A stretch of DNA of 52,515 bases, taken from NCBI GenBank assembly GCA_020436935.1, contig JAGQWX010000034.1, positions 1-52,515 of the forward strand, written 5' to 3'. Below the pieces are notes generated by a model. It worked only from the letters and a program-made list of their open reading frames with translations. It was not told the DNA's origin and made no database searches. Every line of letters starts with the position of its first letter. The first letter of the stretch is position 1. Origin of the DNA: Saprospiraceae bacterium (GTDB taxonomy: Bacteria > Bacteroidota > Bacteroidia > Chitinophagales > Saprospiraceae). Position numbers and translations under genes: made by a program. Shown in pieces: positions 17,500 to 28,043 of the stretch.

Positions 17500-18762
17500 A
17501 TGGAATTACTTAAGCTGTTCCTTGAATCCTCCGGAATCTGCACGGATTCAAGGAAAGTAAAAGCAGGAGACTTGTTCTTTGCATTGCGAGGCGAAAATTT
17601 TGATGGCAACCTGTACGCTCAATCAGCACTGAAGAGTGGGGCAAGTTATGCAATCATTGACCGTGCGGATCTTATAGGGTCGGGAATGATACTGGTCGAT
17701 GATGTGCTCAAAGCTTTGCAGGACCTGGCCATAGCCTACCGGGATACTTTTGATGTGCCGGTATTGGCCATAACAGGTTCGAATGGAAAAACCACAACAA
17801 AAGAACTCACCGCAGCGGTCATTTCTCAAAAGTATAATCCTTTGGTAACCTCGGGGAATTTCAATAATCATATTGGCGTCCCACTGACTTTACTTTCGGC
17901 AAAAAGAGAAAATGATTTTTTCATCATTGAAATGGGGGCAAATCATCAAGGGGAAATTGATCAGCTCTGTAAGATTGCAAAGCCAAACTTTGGCATGATA
18001 ACAAATATTGGACGCGCCCACCTTGAAGGTTTTGGAGGTGTGGAAGGAATCAAAAAGGGAAAGTCCGAAATGTACAGGTTTCTTGCAAAACACAAAGGTC
18101 AAATATTTTTAGATAATTCAGATGAGGTGTTGAAATCTTTGATCCCTCAAGCTTTCAAATCGGTCATTGGTTATGAATCAGACAGATTCTCTACATCTGT
18201 TTCTAATGACAATTTTCTTACTTTTAAATATGATGATGAAGACGTAGAAACACATCTGTTTGGCGAGTTCAACATTAAAAATATTGCTGCGGCTATTGCA
18301 ATTGGGGAATATTTTGGTGTGGAAAAAAACGATATAACGTTTGGAATTAAAAACTACGTACCTGGCAACAACCGATCGCAGATGGCAAAGATTGGCCAAC
18401 ACGTCGTCGTCAAGGATGCTTACAATGCCAATCCAAGCAGTGTGGATGCCAGCCTCAAAGCCTTTTTTTCAATGAAAAGTGAGCTGAATAAAGGTATTAT
18501 TCTGGGCGACATGTTGGAATTGGGTGACGAAAGTGAAGCAGAACACCAAAAAATCCTTGAACTCATTTCGGAAAATGTACTGGCATTCAAAATTTTCATT
18601 GGGCCAATTTACTACTCGTTGAAAGACAAGTTTGAGGGAGAATTCTTTGAAAATATGACGGATGCCAAGTCATCAGTGCAACTTCATATGCTGGCCGAAC
18701 CTCATCTGATATTGCTCAAAGGGTCACGAGGCATCGCCGTAGAGAAAATCCTTGAGAGTTAG
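17500..18762 (+). CDS. murF: UDP-N-acetylmuramoyl-tripeptide--D-alanyl-D-alanine ligase
   Basis: This cytoplasmic ATP-dependent ligase adds D-Ala-D-Ala (made by Ddl) to UDP-MurNAc-tripeptide. The 420 residues contain the N-terminal UDP-binding CTDSRKVKAGDLFFALRGE (about 14-32) and P-loop ITGSNGKTTTKEL (about 95-107). They also contain NFNNHIGVPLTLL, IEMGANHQGEI, the central YNANPSSVDASLKAF and a C-terminal Rossmann-type domain. The frame stays open upstream to 17362 inside gldJ, but ATG 17500 begins exactly at the conserved N-terminus. It stops 7 bases before the convergent next gene. Confidence 0.96.
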   Translation: MELLKLFLESSGICTDSRKVKAGDLFFALRGENFDGNLYAQSALKSGASYAIIDRADLIGSGMILVDDVLKALQDLAIAYRDTFDVPVLAITGSNGKTTTKELTAAVISQKYNPLVTSGNFNNHIGVPLTLLSAKRENDFFIIEMGANHQGEIDQLCKIAKPNFGMITNIGRAHLEGFGGVEGIKKGKSEMYRFLAKHKGQIFLDNSDEVLKSLIPQAFKSVIGYESDRFSTSVSNDNFLTFKYDDEDVETHLFGEFNIKNIAAAIAIGEYFGVEKNDITFGIKNYVPGNNRSQMAKIGQHVVVKDAYNANPSSVDASLKAFFSMKSELNKGIILGDMLELGDESEAEHQKILELISENVLAFKIFIGPIYYSLKDKFEGEFFENMTDAKSSVQLHMLAEPHLILLKGSRGIAVEKILES

Positions 18763-18769
18763 CACTATT

Positions 18770-19708
18770 CTAAGTAAATAGTTTTCTGAAAAGCCGGTCG
18801 GATAGGAATCCCATCGAAGCTCGTTCGTAGTCCTCCTTGCTACATGGAATCAATTTTTCAGAGTCTTCAACCCGCACCCACCATTTTCCATCATCGGTAT
18901 TGATGGCAAAGACCAAACTTTCTTCTATGTCTTTGACGTTGAGCACAAATTCCTGAAAACCTGAAATGGCATAGTCATTTTTGAAAACCCTGGAATCCAC
19001 ACCTTCTATAAAATACCAGCATGCTATAGCTATTGAGCTGATACAATCTGCGTTTTGCCAAACCTCCGGATTTAGGTCATTTATCCCAAAGTACTCTATT
19101 TGATAAGAAGATCCACAATACCGAAATATCTGACAGATTTCCTCTACCGAAAGGCCTGTTGGAAGACAGATATTCATTCCCGGCCACTCGCTGGATCTAC
19201 CGGCAGACAGATCAAAAGCCACCGCCTGGACCGTTCTGAAAACAGGTTCCAGTTCAGTGTGTCTGTTTTTGATCATACCCAAGGAAGATGAGCCAAGGGA
19301 ATAAGTGTCGACATGGAGTAGGTCGGCCTGTTCTACAATATGCCTTTGAAAACCAATAAAATCTGTTTCCGGCAGAGCCTTTAGTACTTCCTTTTCTATT
19401 TTGTTAGAAATGTACTTCACATCAGCGATGGTCTTGTCCTTTACAAAATCGAATATTTTTGAGGAGGAAGATGTGAAGTCAACGACCACCCAGCCGAGTT
19501 GAATCAATTCTTTAATATCACCAATTGTCAGTGCAACAGCTGTTCTGATGTCGCATTTTTGAAAATGATTGGCCAGACATAAAAAGTGATTTAAATACTG
19601 TTCTTTAGTCTCCGGCGAATGAAAATTAAACAAAATATGATTGCTGGGGTGGTCTGGAAAGGTGCTTTTACCCCATTCAACAAGGTGTTCTAGCTTATCA
19701 ATTGGCAT
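18770..19708 (-). CDS. degenerate arginase/formimidoylglutamase-fold protein
   Basis: The 312 residues contain a stretch, VAFDLSAGRSSEWPGMN...PTGLSVEEICQIFRYCGSSYQIEYFGINDLNP (about 165-220), that follows the C-terminal core of Bacteroidota formimidoylglutamase-like ureohydrolases. In active enzymes the metal site there is SFDxDAxxxSDAPG. Here the acidic metal ligands are replaced (DLSAGRSSE). The upstream GDxHxD-type motif is also not visible. It is therefore probably a pseudo-enzyme of the arginase fold; this rests on pattern recognition, not on an alignment. ATG 19708 was preferred to an in-frame TTG at 19717. It is convergent with murF. Confidence 0.55.
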   Translation of the reverse strand: MPIDKLEHLVEWGKSTFPDHPSNHILFNFHSPETKEQYLNHFLCLANHFQKCDIRTAVALTIGDIKELIQLGWVVVDFTSSSSKIFDFVKDKTIADVKYISNKIEKEVLKALPETDFIGFQRHIVEQADLLHVDTYSLGSSSLGMIKNRHTELEPVFRTVQAVAFDLSAGRSSEWPGMNICLPTGLSVEEICQIFRYCGSSYQIEYFGINDLNPEVWQNADCISSIAIACWYFIEGVDSRVFKNDYAISGFQEFVLNVKDIEESLVFAINTDDGKWWVRVEDSEKLIPCSKEDYERASMGFLSDRLFRKLFT

Positions 19709-19882
19709 ATATATCAATTATGTATGCGAAATTAATTTAATTTTTAAACTATTGACCAGATGAATAAAACTATTCTTGCCTTAAGGCGTTAACGAGTATT
19801 ACCTCAAAGTTAAATTTTGTGCCGCTCAATAAAAACAAAAATAATTTATATAAAAACATTTCAAAATAAAGCTTCGAAATGT

Positions 19883-19890
19883 TAAATTTG
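19883..19890 (+). promoter_or_regulatory. candidate -7 box of the OmpA-like gene
   Basis: TAAATTTG matches TAnnTTTG and predicts a transcription start near 19897. That is downstream of the first in-frame ATG (19879) and upstream of ATG 19924, so it supports the internal start. Confidence 0.45.
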
Positions 19891-19923
19891 GTCTTTAAAT
19901 CTCAAACATTAAATTATTTCTCT

Positions 19924-21663
19924 ATGGTACGTAGGATATTTACTTTATCTGTTACCCTTTTGGTTGGGCTATCCCTTAGCGCCCAGGAAATGTCTATCTC
20001 AGACAACCAAACGATTGACCCTGAACAGAATAAAGAGTGGCGTATGGGCAAAAATCCATATAGCGCCAAACCAAAAGATGCATGGGAATTGGGTATCCAT
20101 GCAGGTCATTTTTTCATTGATGGTGATGTTGACCCTAAACAGCCCGGAGGTTTCGGTCTAGGTTTGCACATCAGAAAAGCCATCCATTACAGCTTTTCTT
20201 TAAGAGGAGATTTGTTCTATGGCCAGGCAAAGGGTCTAGATCCTCAGGCATGGAGTGGTCCAGGACTTGGTGGTGGTTTATTAGAAGAGGAGTATGTTGA
20301 TTATAGAAACGCTGCATGGTTTCCATCATACAAGACTTCCTATTTCTATGGCGCACTCCAGGGTGTATTAAACATTGGCAACATCCTTTTCCACAAACCA
20401 AGCAATAAATGGAATTGGTACATGGCAGTAGGTGTTGGTTTAGATAACCACAATGCAAAGCTTGACCTTTTTAATGGTACAACACCATATAGTAATATTG
20501 TATCAGCTGTGGGTTGGACACCTCAAAAATTTGATACAAAATCCGGCAGAAAAGAAATTAAATCTGCCATCAAAGACATTTATGATGGCGAATATGAGAC
20601 TGCCGGACCTCAGAAAAAAGGTATCTTCAGACTTGGAGACAAAACCAATATTCACGCTGTTTTCACAGCGTCAATGGGAATTTCAAGGAAAATAAACGAT
20701 AGAATCAATCTTGGTCTTGAGCACCAAATCATGGTGACTGACAATGACTTTCTTGATGGTATCAGATTCAGATCAGCAGTGGATCAAACCAACCAGAACG
20801 ACATGGGGCACTATACAAACCTCAGATTGGGCATCAACCTTGGTGACAAAGAAAAAGTTACAGAGCCATTGTATTGGTTGAATCCACTTGGTTCTACGAT
20901 GAATGACATTGCTGAGTTGAAGCAAAGACCAGTATTAGACCTGACAGACTCAGATGGTGATGGTATTATCGATATGTTGGATCAGGAGAAAGATTCTCCT
21001 GCAGGCGCTGTTGTTGATACAAGAGGTGTTACTCTTGATTCTGACGGTGACGGAATTGCAGATTACAAAGACAAAGAACCATACTCTGCTCCAGGATTTG
21101 AAGTAGATGGTGATGGTGTTGCTAAAGGAGTAGTAAGAAGTGAAGCTGATGTCCTCAAATTGATGGATGCAAGAGCAGCTCAGTGGTGTGAAGATTGTAA
21201 GAAAGGAATGTCCGAGTGCGGAAAATGGTTCCTGCCTATGATCCACTATGATCTTAATTCTTCAAAATTGAAACCTGAATTTTATGGTCATTTGCACCAC
21301 GTTGCAAGCGTGATGAAAATGTGTCCTAATACTTGTGTTACTGTTATTGGTCATACTGATGACAGAAGTTCAACACAATACAACGAGGGCTTGTCTTACA
21401 GAAGAGCTCAAACAGCTATCGACTATCTGGTTTCTAACTATGGAATTGACAGAAGCAGATTTAAGTTGATGTATGACGGTGAGGAAATGCCTTTGATCAA
21501 ATCTTCAAGAAGAGACAAAGAACATTATATGAACAGAAGGGTAGAATTTAGAGTGTGTATGCCAGATGATGCCGAAATGGGCGCACCTGCATCTGCCTCT
21601 CCTTCTGGTACGGGTTCTAGATCCGGATCAACGATCCGTGGCGATAAGAACTCTGGATTCTAA
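19924..21663 (+). CDS. OmpA family outer-membrane protein with TSP3 calcium repeats
   Basis: The 579 residues have a signal peptide (MVRRIFTLSVTLLVGLSLSAQ) and an N-terminal barrel-type domain (WELGIHAGHFFIDGDVDP... to about 325). Two thrombospondin-3-like calcium motifs follow (DSDGDGIIDMLDQEKDSP and DSDGDGIADYKDKEP, about 340-395). A C-terminal OmpA domain (about 440-555) binds peptidoglycan: IHYDLNSSKLKPE, VIGHTDDRSSTQYNEGLSYRRAQTAIDYLV, NRRVEFRV. A short Ser/Gly-rich tail ends it. ATG 19924 starts a clean signal peptide, whereas ATG 19879 would add 15 residues and lie before the promoter. It is likely an abundant structural link between outer membrane and cell wall. Confidence 0.9.
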   Translation: MVRRIFTLSVTLLVGLSLSAQEMSISDNQTIDPEQNKEWRMGKNPYSAKPKDAWELGIHAGHFFIDGDVDPKQPGGFGLGLHIRKAIHYSFSLRGDLFYGQAKGLDPQAWSGPGLGGGLLEEEYVDYRNAAWFPSYKTSYFYGALQGVLNIGNILFHKPSNKWNWYMAVGVGLDNHNAKLDLFNGTTPYSNIVSAVGWTPQKFDTKSGRKEIKSAIKDIYDGEYETAGPQKKGIFRLGDKTNIHAVFTASMGISRKINDRINLGLEHQIMVTDNDFLDGIRFRSAVDQTNQNDMGHYTNLRLGINLGDKEKVTEPLYWLNPLGSTMNDIAELKQRPVLDLTDSDGDGIIDMLDQEKDSPAGAVVDTRGVTLDSDGDGIADYKDKEPYSAPGFEVDGDGVAKGVVRSEADVLKLMDARAAQWCEDCKKGMSECGKWFLPMIHYDLNSSKLKPEFYGHLHHVASVMKMCPNTCVTVIGHTDDRSSTQYNEGLSYRRAQTAIDYLVSNYGIDRSRFKLMYDGEEMPLIKSSRRDKEHYMNRRVEFRVCMPDDAEMGAPASASPSGTGSRSGSTIRGDKNSGF

Positions 21664-21688
21664 GAGAGGGATTTAAATTTATTGTTTG

Positions 21689-21724
21689 AAATGGGGACGT
21701 ATTTAAGAATATTTCCCCATTTTT
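21689..21724 (+). terminator. rho-independent terminator of the OmpA-like gene
   Basis: AAATGGGGA (21689-21697) pairs with TCCCCATTT (21714-21722), ending in a T-run. It begins 26 bases after the stop. Confidence 0.8.
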
Positions 21725-21951
21725 GTTTTCAATAAATATTGTTTGTTTTAAAGGCTTTGCAGCACAAGAGGTGATTTGTAGAGTGAATGGCAAAAGGGTA
21801 AAAGAACTCAATAGCTTTGAGCAATTTGGAAGACGATTCTAAAATTGTGCTTTTTTGAGGATTGAGGTGAACATAATTCCTGGTATAACATTAGATAACA
21901 TGCAGTATTTGTATTATTCAGGTTACAAAACTTTTTATTAAAAATCAGATT

Positions 21952-23253
21952 ATGGCTGAAATTATCAGAATGCCCAGATTGAGTGATACCATGGAAGAAG
22001 GGAACATAGTTTCATGGTTGAAGAAAGAGGGTGAATCAGTAAGTGTAGGAGATGTCCTTGCGGAAGTTGAAACAGACAAGGCAACAATGGAACTTGAAAG
22101 TTTTTTCGATGGAACATTGATTTATATTGGTGTAAAAGAAGGACCTGTACCGGTTGATGGAATCATTGCCATCATAGGTGATAAGGGAGATGATGTGCAA
22201 AAATTACTTGCTGACGCCGGTGGAAATGCCGCTGCGGCTGAAAAACCTAAGGAAGAAGCACCTAAAGCGGAAGAAAAACAATCCCCTAGCCCTGCAGCAT
22301 CAAATGGGAAAGATATGTCTTCAGCGCCTGCTCCTTCTCATGCAGAAACAAGCCCGGCTCCTGTTGAAGCTGGTTCAGGAGATGACAGGCTCAAAGCCTC
22401 ACCATTGGCAAAATCTATTGCCAGAGAAGCTGGTGTAAGTCTTGAAAATATTCCTGCAGGTGATCATGGAAGAATTACAAAGAAGGACGTAGAATCTTAT
22501 CTCAAGAATCCTCCTGCAGCGCCTGCTCCTGCAGCAGCTAAGGAATCAAAACCTATTCAGGCACCAAGCACAGTGGCATATGGTGACATGCCTGTGACTC
22601 AAATGAGAAAGGTCATTGCCCGCAGACTCGGCGAAAGTAAATTTACTGCGCCTCACTTTTATGTGACTGTGGAAATCAATATGGACAATGCCATGGCTGC
22701 CAGAAAGGCTATGAATGAAGACGGATCTGTAAGAATATCATTCAACGACTTCGTACTTAAGGCCTCAGCGGTGGCTTTGAGAAAACATCCGATGATCAAT
22801 TCGTCATGGATGGGTGATAAAATTGTTGTTCATGAAGACATCAATATCGGAGTGGCGGTTGCAGTGCCTGATGGACTTTTGGTCCCTGTCATCATGAATG
22901 CTGATAGAAAATCAATGAGTTATATCAATCAGGAAGTAAAGACATTGGCAGGTAAAGCAAAGGACAAAAAATTGCAACCTCAGGAAATGACTGGAAATAC
23001 TTTCACGATTTCTAATCTGGGTATGTTTGATGTAGATGAATTTACAGCCATTATCAATCCACCAGATGCTTGTATCCTGGCTGTTGGCTCTATTGTAGAG
23101 AAGCCAATTGTTAAGGATGGGGCAATTGTGGTAGGCAATACGATGAAGGTAACTTTGTCTTGTGATCACAGAGTTGTAGACGGTGCAACAGCTGCGCAAT
23201 TCCTGCAGACGCTTAAGTCGTTGTTGGAGCAACCAGTAAGAATGTTGGTCTAG
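21952..23253 (+). CDS. pdhC: pyruvate dehydrogenase complex E2, dihydrolipoyl acetyltransferase
   Basis: This is the core acetyltransferase of the pyruvate dehydrogenase complex in the cytoplasm. In 433 residues there is one lipoyl domain (1-75, lipoyl Lys43 in ETDKATM). An Ala/Pro/Glu-rich linker (about 90-140) leads to a peripheral-subunit-binding domain (about 143-180, SPLAKSIAREAGVSLENIPAGDHGRITKKDVESYL pattern). A second linker precedes the catalytic domain (about 205-433) with the DHRVVDG active-site motif near 405-411. One lipoyl domain and an opening MAEIIRMPRLSDTMEEG suit the PDH rather than the 2-oxoglutarate complex. E1 and E3 genes are not in this window. Confidence 0.92.
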   Translation: MAEIIRMPRLSDTMEEGNIVSWLKKEGESVSVGDVLAEVETDKATMELESFFDGTLIYIGVKEGPVPVDGIIAIIGDKGDDVQKLLADAGGNAAAAEKPKEEAPKAEEKQSPSPAASNGKDMSSAPAPSHAETSPAPVEAGSGDDRLKASPLAKSIAREAGVSLENIPAGDHGRITKKDVESYLKNPPAAPAPAAAKESKPIQAPSTVAYGDMPVTQMRKVIARRLGESKFTAPHFYVTVEINMDNAMAARKAMNEDGSVRISFNDFVLKASAVALRKHPMINSSWMGDKIVVHEDINIGVAVAVPDGLLVPVIMNADRKSMSYINQEVKTLAGKAKDKKLQPQEMTGNTFTISNLGMFDVDEFTAIINPPDACILAVGSIVEKPIVKDGAIVVGNTMKVTLSCDHRVVDGATAAQFLQTLKSLLEQPVRMLV

Positions 23254-23307
23254 GCTTTAAGAAAATGAAATAATGCTGGCTTAGTGAGGCCAATGCATTT
23301 TTAAGGC

Positions 23308-23345
23308 AATAAAAGGCAGTTTCGGTATCGGGATTGCCTTTTATT
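23308..23345. terminator. bidirectional terminator between pdhC and the HigA-like gene
   Basis: AATAAAAGGCA (23308-23318) and TGCCTTTTATT (23335-23345) form a perfect 11-bp stem between two convergent genes. It partly overlaps the stop of the leftward gene. Confidence 0.75.
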
Positions 23346-23688
23346 ATAGACTTCCAAAAAGCTTCAAGTCCAATCTGAAGTAGGCTGCCAGTTTACGTGC
23401 CAGCTTTTTGCTGATTTTTACATTGCCTTTCAAAATCCTATTGATGAGTGGTTGTGATACATCCAGTGCATCAGCCAAACCAGACTGTGTCAGGTGGCTT
23501 TTCTCCAGTAAAAGGCTCATGAGACAAGCGTGCTCAATTCCGGTTGGTGTAATGTTCATGGTTGATTCATATTCCTGTATTTTATTCTCGATGTCGAGAA
23601 GAATTTTGTCAGGAACCGGATCCAAAGAATGAAGCAAGATCTCGTATTCCACAAAGAGCCTTTCGTAATCCGTTTGGTTTTTAATCAT
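23344..23688 (-). CDS. HigA-like helix-turn-helix regulator without adjacent toxin
   Basis: The 114 residues begin with an N-terminal MIKNQTDYERLFVEYEILLH segment like HigA antitoxins. An XRE helix-turn-helix follows at about 62-105 (LTQSGLADALDVSQPLINRILKGNVKISKKLARKLAAYF). No HigB-type toxin lies on either side: the neighbours are pdhC (convergent) and an ABC-F gene (upstream, same strand, ending before it). It is either a solitary regulator or an orphan antitoxin. DNA binding is a safe inference; the target is unknown. Confidence 0.75.
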   Translation of the reverse strand: MIKNQTDYERLFVEYEILLHSLDPVPDKILLDIENKIQEYESTMNITPTGIEHACLMSLLLEKSHLTQSGLADALDVSQPLINRILKGNVKISKKLARKLAAYFRLDLKLFGSL

Positions 23689-23765
23689 TGGTTTCTACTT
23701 TTGATTATTCAATAAAAATTTCCAGAAGTTTTTAGGGGCAACTCCTAGGAAATTGGTCAGTTATA

Positions 23766-25409
<1,644 letters not shown>

Positions 25410-25419
25410 TTAAAAGCTG

Positions 25420-25453
25420 CAAAGGTAACCAGCTGTACCCAATAAAATCCAAA
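25420..25453 (-). promoter_or_regulatory. promoter of the YbiT-like gene
   Basis: On the minus strand TTTG (25453-25450), 22 bases, then TACCTTTG (25427-25420) match the Bacteroidota -33/-7 consensus. The ATG lies 25 bases downstream. Confidence 0.6.
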
Positions 25454-25508
25454 CTTTTAGTTAAAAAAAGTTTGTGCAAAATGTTTGTAATGTTAAAATT
25501 TGAAATGC

Positions 25509-27743
25509 CTAATCATTTATTCCAAGAATGTCCAGCAAAAATGCATATTCCATAGACGTTTCTTTGTATCTGGCGAACCTACCCGAGGCTCCTCCGTGTC
25601 CAACTGCCATGTTGCAATAAAGCAGTAGCGGGGTGTCATTTTGTTTTAAATCACGCATTTTTGCCACATATTTGGTTGGCTCCCAATACTGTACCTGACT
25701 GTCATGATATCCCGTAGTGACAAGCATTGCAGGGTAGTTGCCTGTGGTAAGATTGTCGTAGGGTGAATATGACTTCATGTAGTGATAGTATTGCTCTTCA
25801 TTGGGATTTCCCCATTCATCATATTCGCCGGTTGTCAAAGGAATGGATTCATCGAGCATTGTTGTCACAACATCTACAAATGGGACAGCATTGATCACTG
25901 CTTTCCACATGTCTGGCTCCATATTTACAACGGCACCCATGAGCAGTCCACCAGCGCTTCCACCCATCGCGGTAAGCTTGTCAGGAGCACAATATTTGTT
26001 GCTGACCAGGTATTTGCCACAATCTATGAAATCGTAGAAGGTGTTCTTTTTATTGAGCAGTTTACCATTCTCGTACCATTGTCTCCCTAATTCTTCCCCT
26101 CCGCGTATATGAGCCAGTGCAACCACAAATCCACGGTCAATCAATGAAAGCCTTGCCACGTTGAAAGTGGGGTCAAGGCTGGCACCGTACGAACCATAGC
26201 CGTAAAGCAAACAGGGACTTGAGGCGTTACGTTTAAATCCTTTTTTATATACCAGTGAAACCGGAATTTCAACACCATCCCTTGATTTGACCATCAACCT
26301 TTCTGACATATAATCTTCAGAGTTGAAATCTCCGACCACTTCCATTTGTTTCATCATATGGAGCTCACGCGTCCGCATGTTGTAGTCATAGGTGGTATTG
26401 GGCGTTGTCAAAGAGCTGTACTCCAGCCTTAAAGTAGTCGCTGATGCCTCTGGGTTGAATGAAGTATATGCATAAAAAGCCTCCTCTCCAAAATTGATGA
26501 AATGCCCATCTGCATTCCATGGCTTTACAAAAATTTGCGTGATGCCTTTAACTCTTTTTCCTACAACGAGGTAGTCTTCAAACAATTCAAAATTTTCTAC
26601 CAGGGCATTTTCTTCATGAGAAATAAGGTCTTTCCATTGCTCTTTTGAGGTATTGGCTTCACCGCATGACATGATTTTGAAGTTTTTCGCCCCATCAATG
26701 TTGGTTCTGATATACCATGTACCATTGATGTGGTCGATGCCATATTCAAGATTTCTTTCTCTGGGCTGAAACAGCGTCAATTCATCATCCGGGTGGTTGG
26801 CGTCAAGGTATCGATATTCCTGAGAAACTGTAGCCCAGGATCCTATAACGATAAATTTGTTGGATTTAGACTTGAAAACGTAAGCATTGAAAGTCTCGTC
26901 GTCTTCCTGAAACACCACAGTATCATTGGCAGGATCCTGACCGAGTATATGTTTTACGATCTGAAATGACCTCAGTGAAGCGTCTTTTTTGGTATAAAAA
27001 ACGGTCTTATTATCATTGGCCCAAACCAGACTTCCCGTAGTATTGGGTATGACATCGGTGAGATATTGACCAGTGTGGATATCTAGAAATCTGATATTGT
27101 ATTGCCTTCTGCTGAGTGTATCTTCGCCAAAAGCCAGGATATTGTTGTCCGGACTTACATTCCTTCCGGCTGTAGCATAATAGGCATAAGGTTTTGCCAG
27201 CACGTTTTCATCAAGAAGAAGCATATCTTCAGCCTCAAGACTTTCCTTTTTTCTGCTTCTTATGGCGTATTCGCGACCTTCTTCAAACCTGGTCAAATAC
27301 CAGTACCCATTGTGGAAGTATGGTACTGAAATATCGTTTTGTTTTATTTTTCCTACTATTTCCTGATAGATTTTTTCCTGGAGAGGTTCCAGCGGTTCCA
27401 TTACTTCAGTTCTGTAGAGATTTTCTGCATTGAGATGGGCGATGACTTCTTTGGTCTGGTCATCTGGTTCGGAGGCAAGTTTTTGCTCATCCGAAAGCTT
27501 CATCCAATAATATTCATCGATTCTTTTGTCACCATGAGTCACCAACTCGTGAGGTATTTTGGAAGCAACGGGTGCTTTCAAGGTTTTGCTGCGTTCGGCA
27601 ATGATACCCGATTTTGTTCTAAGAGCTGTATCCATAGTCTGTTTTACTTTGCAAGCTGCAAAGGTCATAAAACATAAACAGAATACAAAAATTTTATTGA
27701 TGGTTGAAGTTTGTGGTGATTTAAGGCACCGGGGCGGTAACAT
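25509..27743 (-). CDS. oligopeptidase B family S9 peptidase, probable lipoprotein
   Basis: The 744 residues comprise a signal peptide with lipobox-like FAAC (Cys about 31), a prolyl-oligopeptidase-type beta-propeller (about 70-460) and an alpha/beta hydrolase domain. GYGSYGASLDPTF, catalytic Ser in MGGSAGGLLMG (about 596) and His in VGHGGASGRF (about 713) are the oligopeptidase B signatures, giving expected cleavage after basic residues. Asp is probably in the YHDSQVQYWEP segment. The lipobox would place it outside the cytoplasm. The ATG overlaps the preceding cistron by 23 bases, and no other ATG precedes the signal peptide, so it is likely translated from the sigma-factor operon. Confidence 0.9.
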   Translation of the reverse strand: MLPPRCLKSPQTSTINKIFVFCLCFMTFAACKVKQTMDTALRTKSGIIAERSKTLKAPVASKIPHELVTHGDKRIDEYYWMKLSDEQKLASEPDDQTKEVIAHLNAENLYRTEVMEPLEPLQEKIYQEIVGKIKQNDISVPYFHNGYWYLTRFEEGREYAIRSRKKESLEAEDMLLLDENVLAKPYAYYATAGRNVSPDNNILAFGEDTLSRRQYNIRFLDIHTGQYLTDVIPNTTGSLVWANDNKTVFYTKKDASLRSFQIVKHILGQDPANDTVVFQEDDETFNAYVFKSKSNKFIVIGSWATVSQEYRYLDANHPDDELTLFQPRERNLEYGIDHINGTWYIRTNIDGAKNFKIMSCGEANTSKEQWKDLISHEENALVENFELFEDYLVVGKRVKGITQIFVKPWNADGHFINFGEEAFYAYTSFNPEASATTLRLEYSSLTTPNTTYDYNMRTRELHMMKQMEVVGDFNSEDYMSERLMVKSRDGVEIPVSLVYKKGFKRNASSPCLLYGYGSYGASLDPTFNVARLSLIDRGFVVALAHIRGGEELGRQWYENGKLLNKKNTFYDFIDCGKYLVSNKYCAPDKLTAMGGSAGGLLMGAVVNMEPDMWKAVINAVPFVDVVTTMLDESIPLTTGEYDEWGNPNEEQYYHYMKSYSPYDNLTTGNYPAMLVTTGYHDSQVQYWEPTKYVAKMRDLKQNDTPLLLYCNMAVGHGGASGRFARYKETSMEYAFLLDILGIND

Positions 27744-27978
27744 CCGGAGTCTGATTTCTTATTTCAAATTTCACATCAGAAGCCTTTTCGGCTCTGTTTT
27801 GGCCGAAATATGCTGCAAGAGATAGAATCATCAATGCAAAGAAAATAGACGTAAACCAAATCAAGATGAGTCTTTTCTTTTTTTCTTTTTCCAAACCGTT
27901 GACGACACCACTCCATACATTTTCTGAGAATGCAGATTCGTGTTCGTGTATGTTTTGATTGAATATGATGTCTTTCAT
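27721..27978 (-). CDS. small single-TM protein in an ECF sigma operon
   Basis: The 85-residue protein has about 37 N-terminal cytoplasmic residues (VWSGVVNGLEKEKKKR), one TM helix (about 38-60, LILIWFTSIFFALMILSLAAYF) and a short outer tail ending PDVTAPVP. It lies 65 bases downstream of the ECF sigma gene and overlaps the next cistron. The position and topology suit a minimal anti-sigma or sigma-associated membrane protein, but no anti-sigma motif is recognisable. Its function is open. Confidence 0.65.
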   Translation of the reverse strand: MKDIIFNQNIHEHESAFSENVWSGVVNGLEKEKKKRLILIWFTSIFFALMILSLAAYFGQNRAEKASDVKFEIRNQTPDVTAPVP

Positions 27979-28043
27979 TTTCCGGATGTTGAGATAAAAG
28001 TATAAAGTCCTGACCTATTTATATTGTTTTAAGGTCTTTTTAT

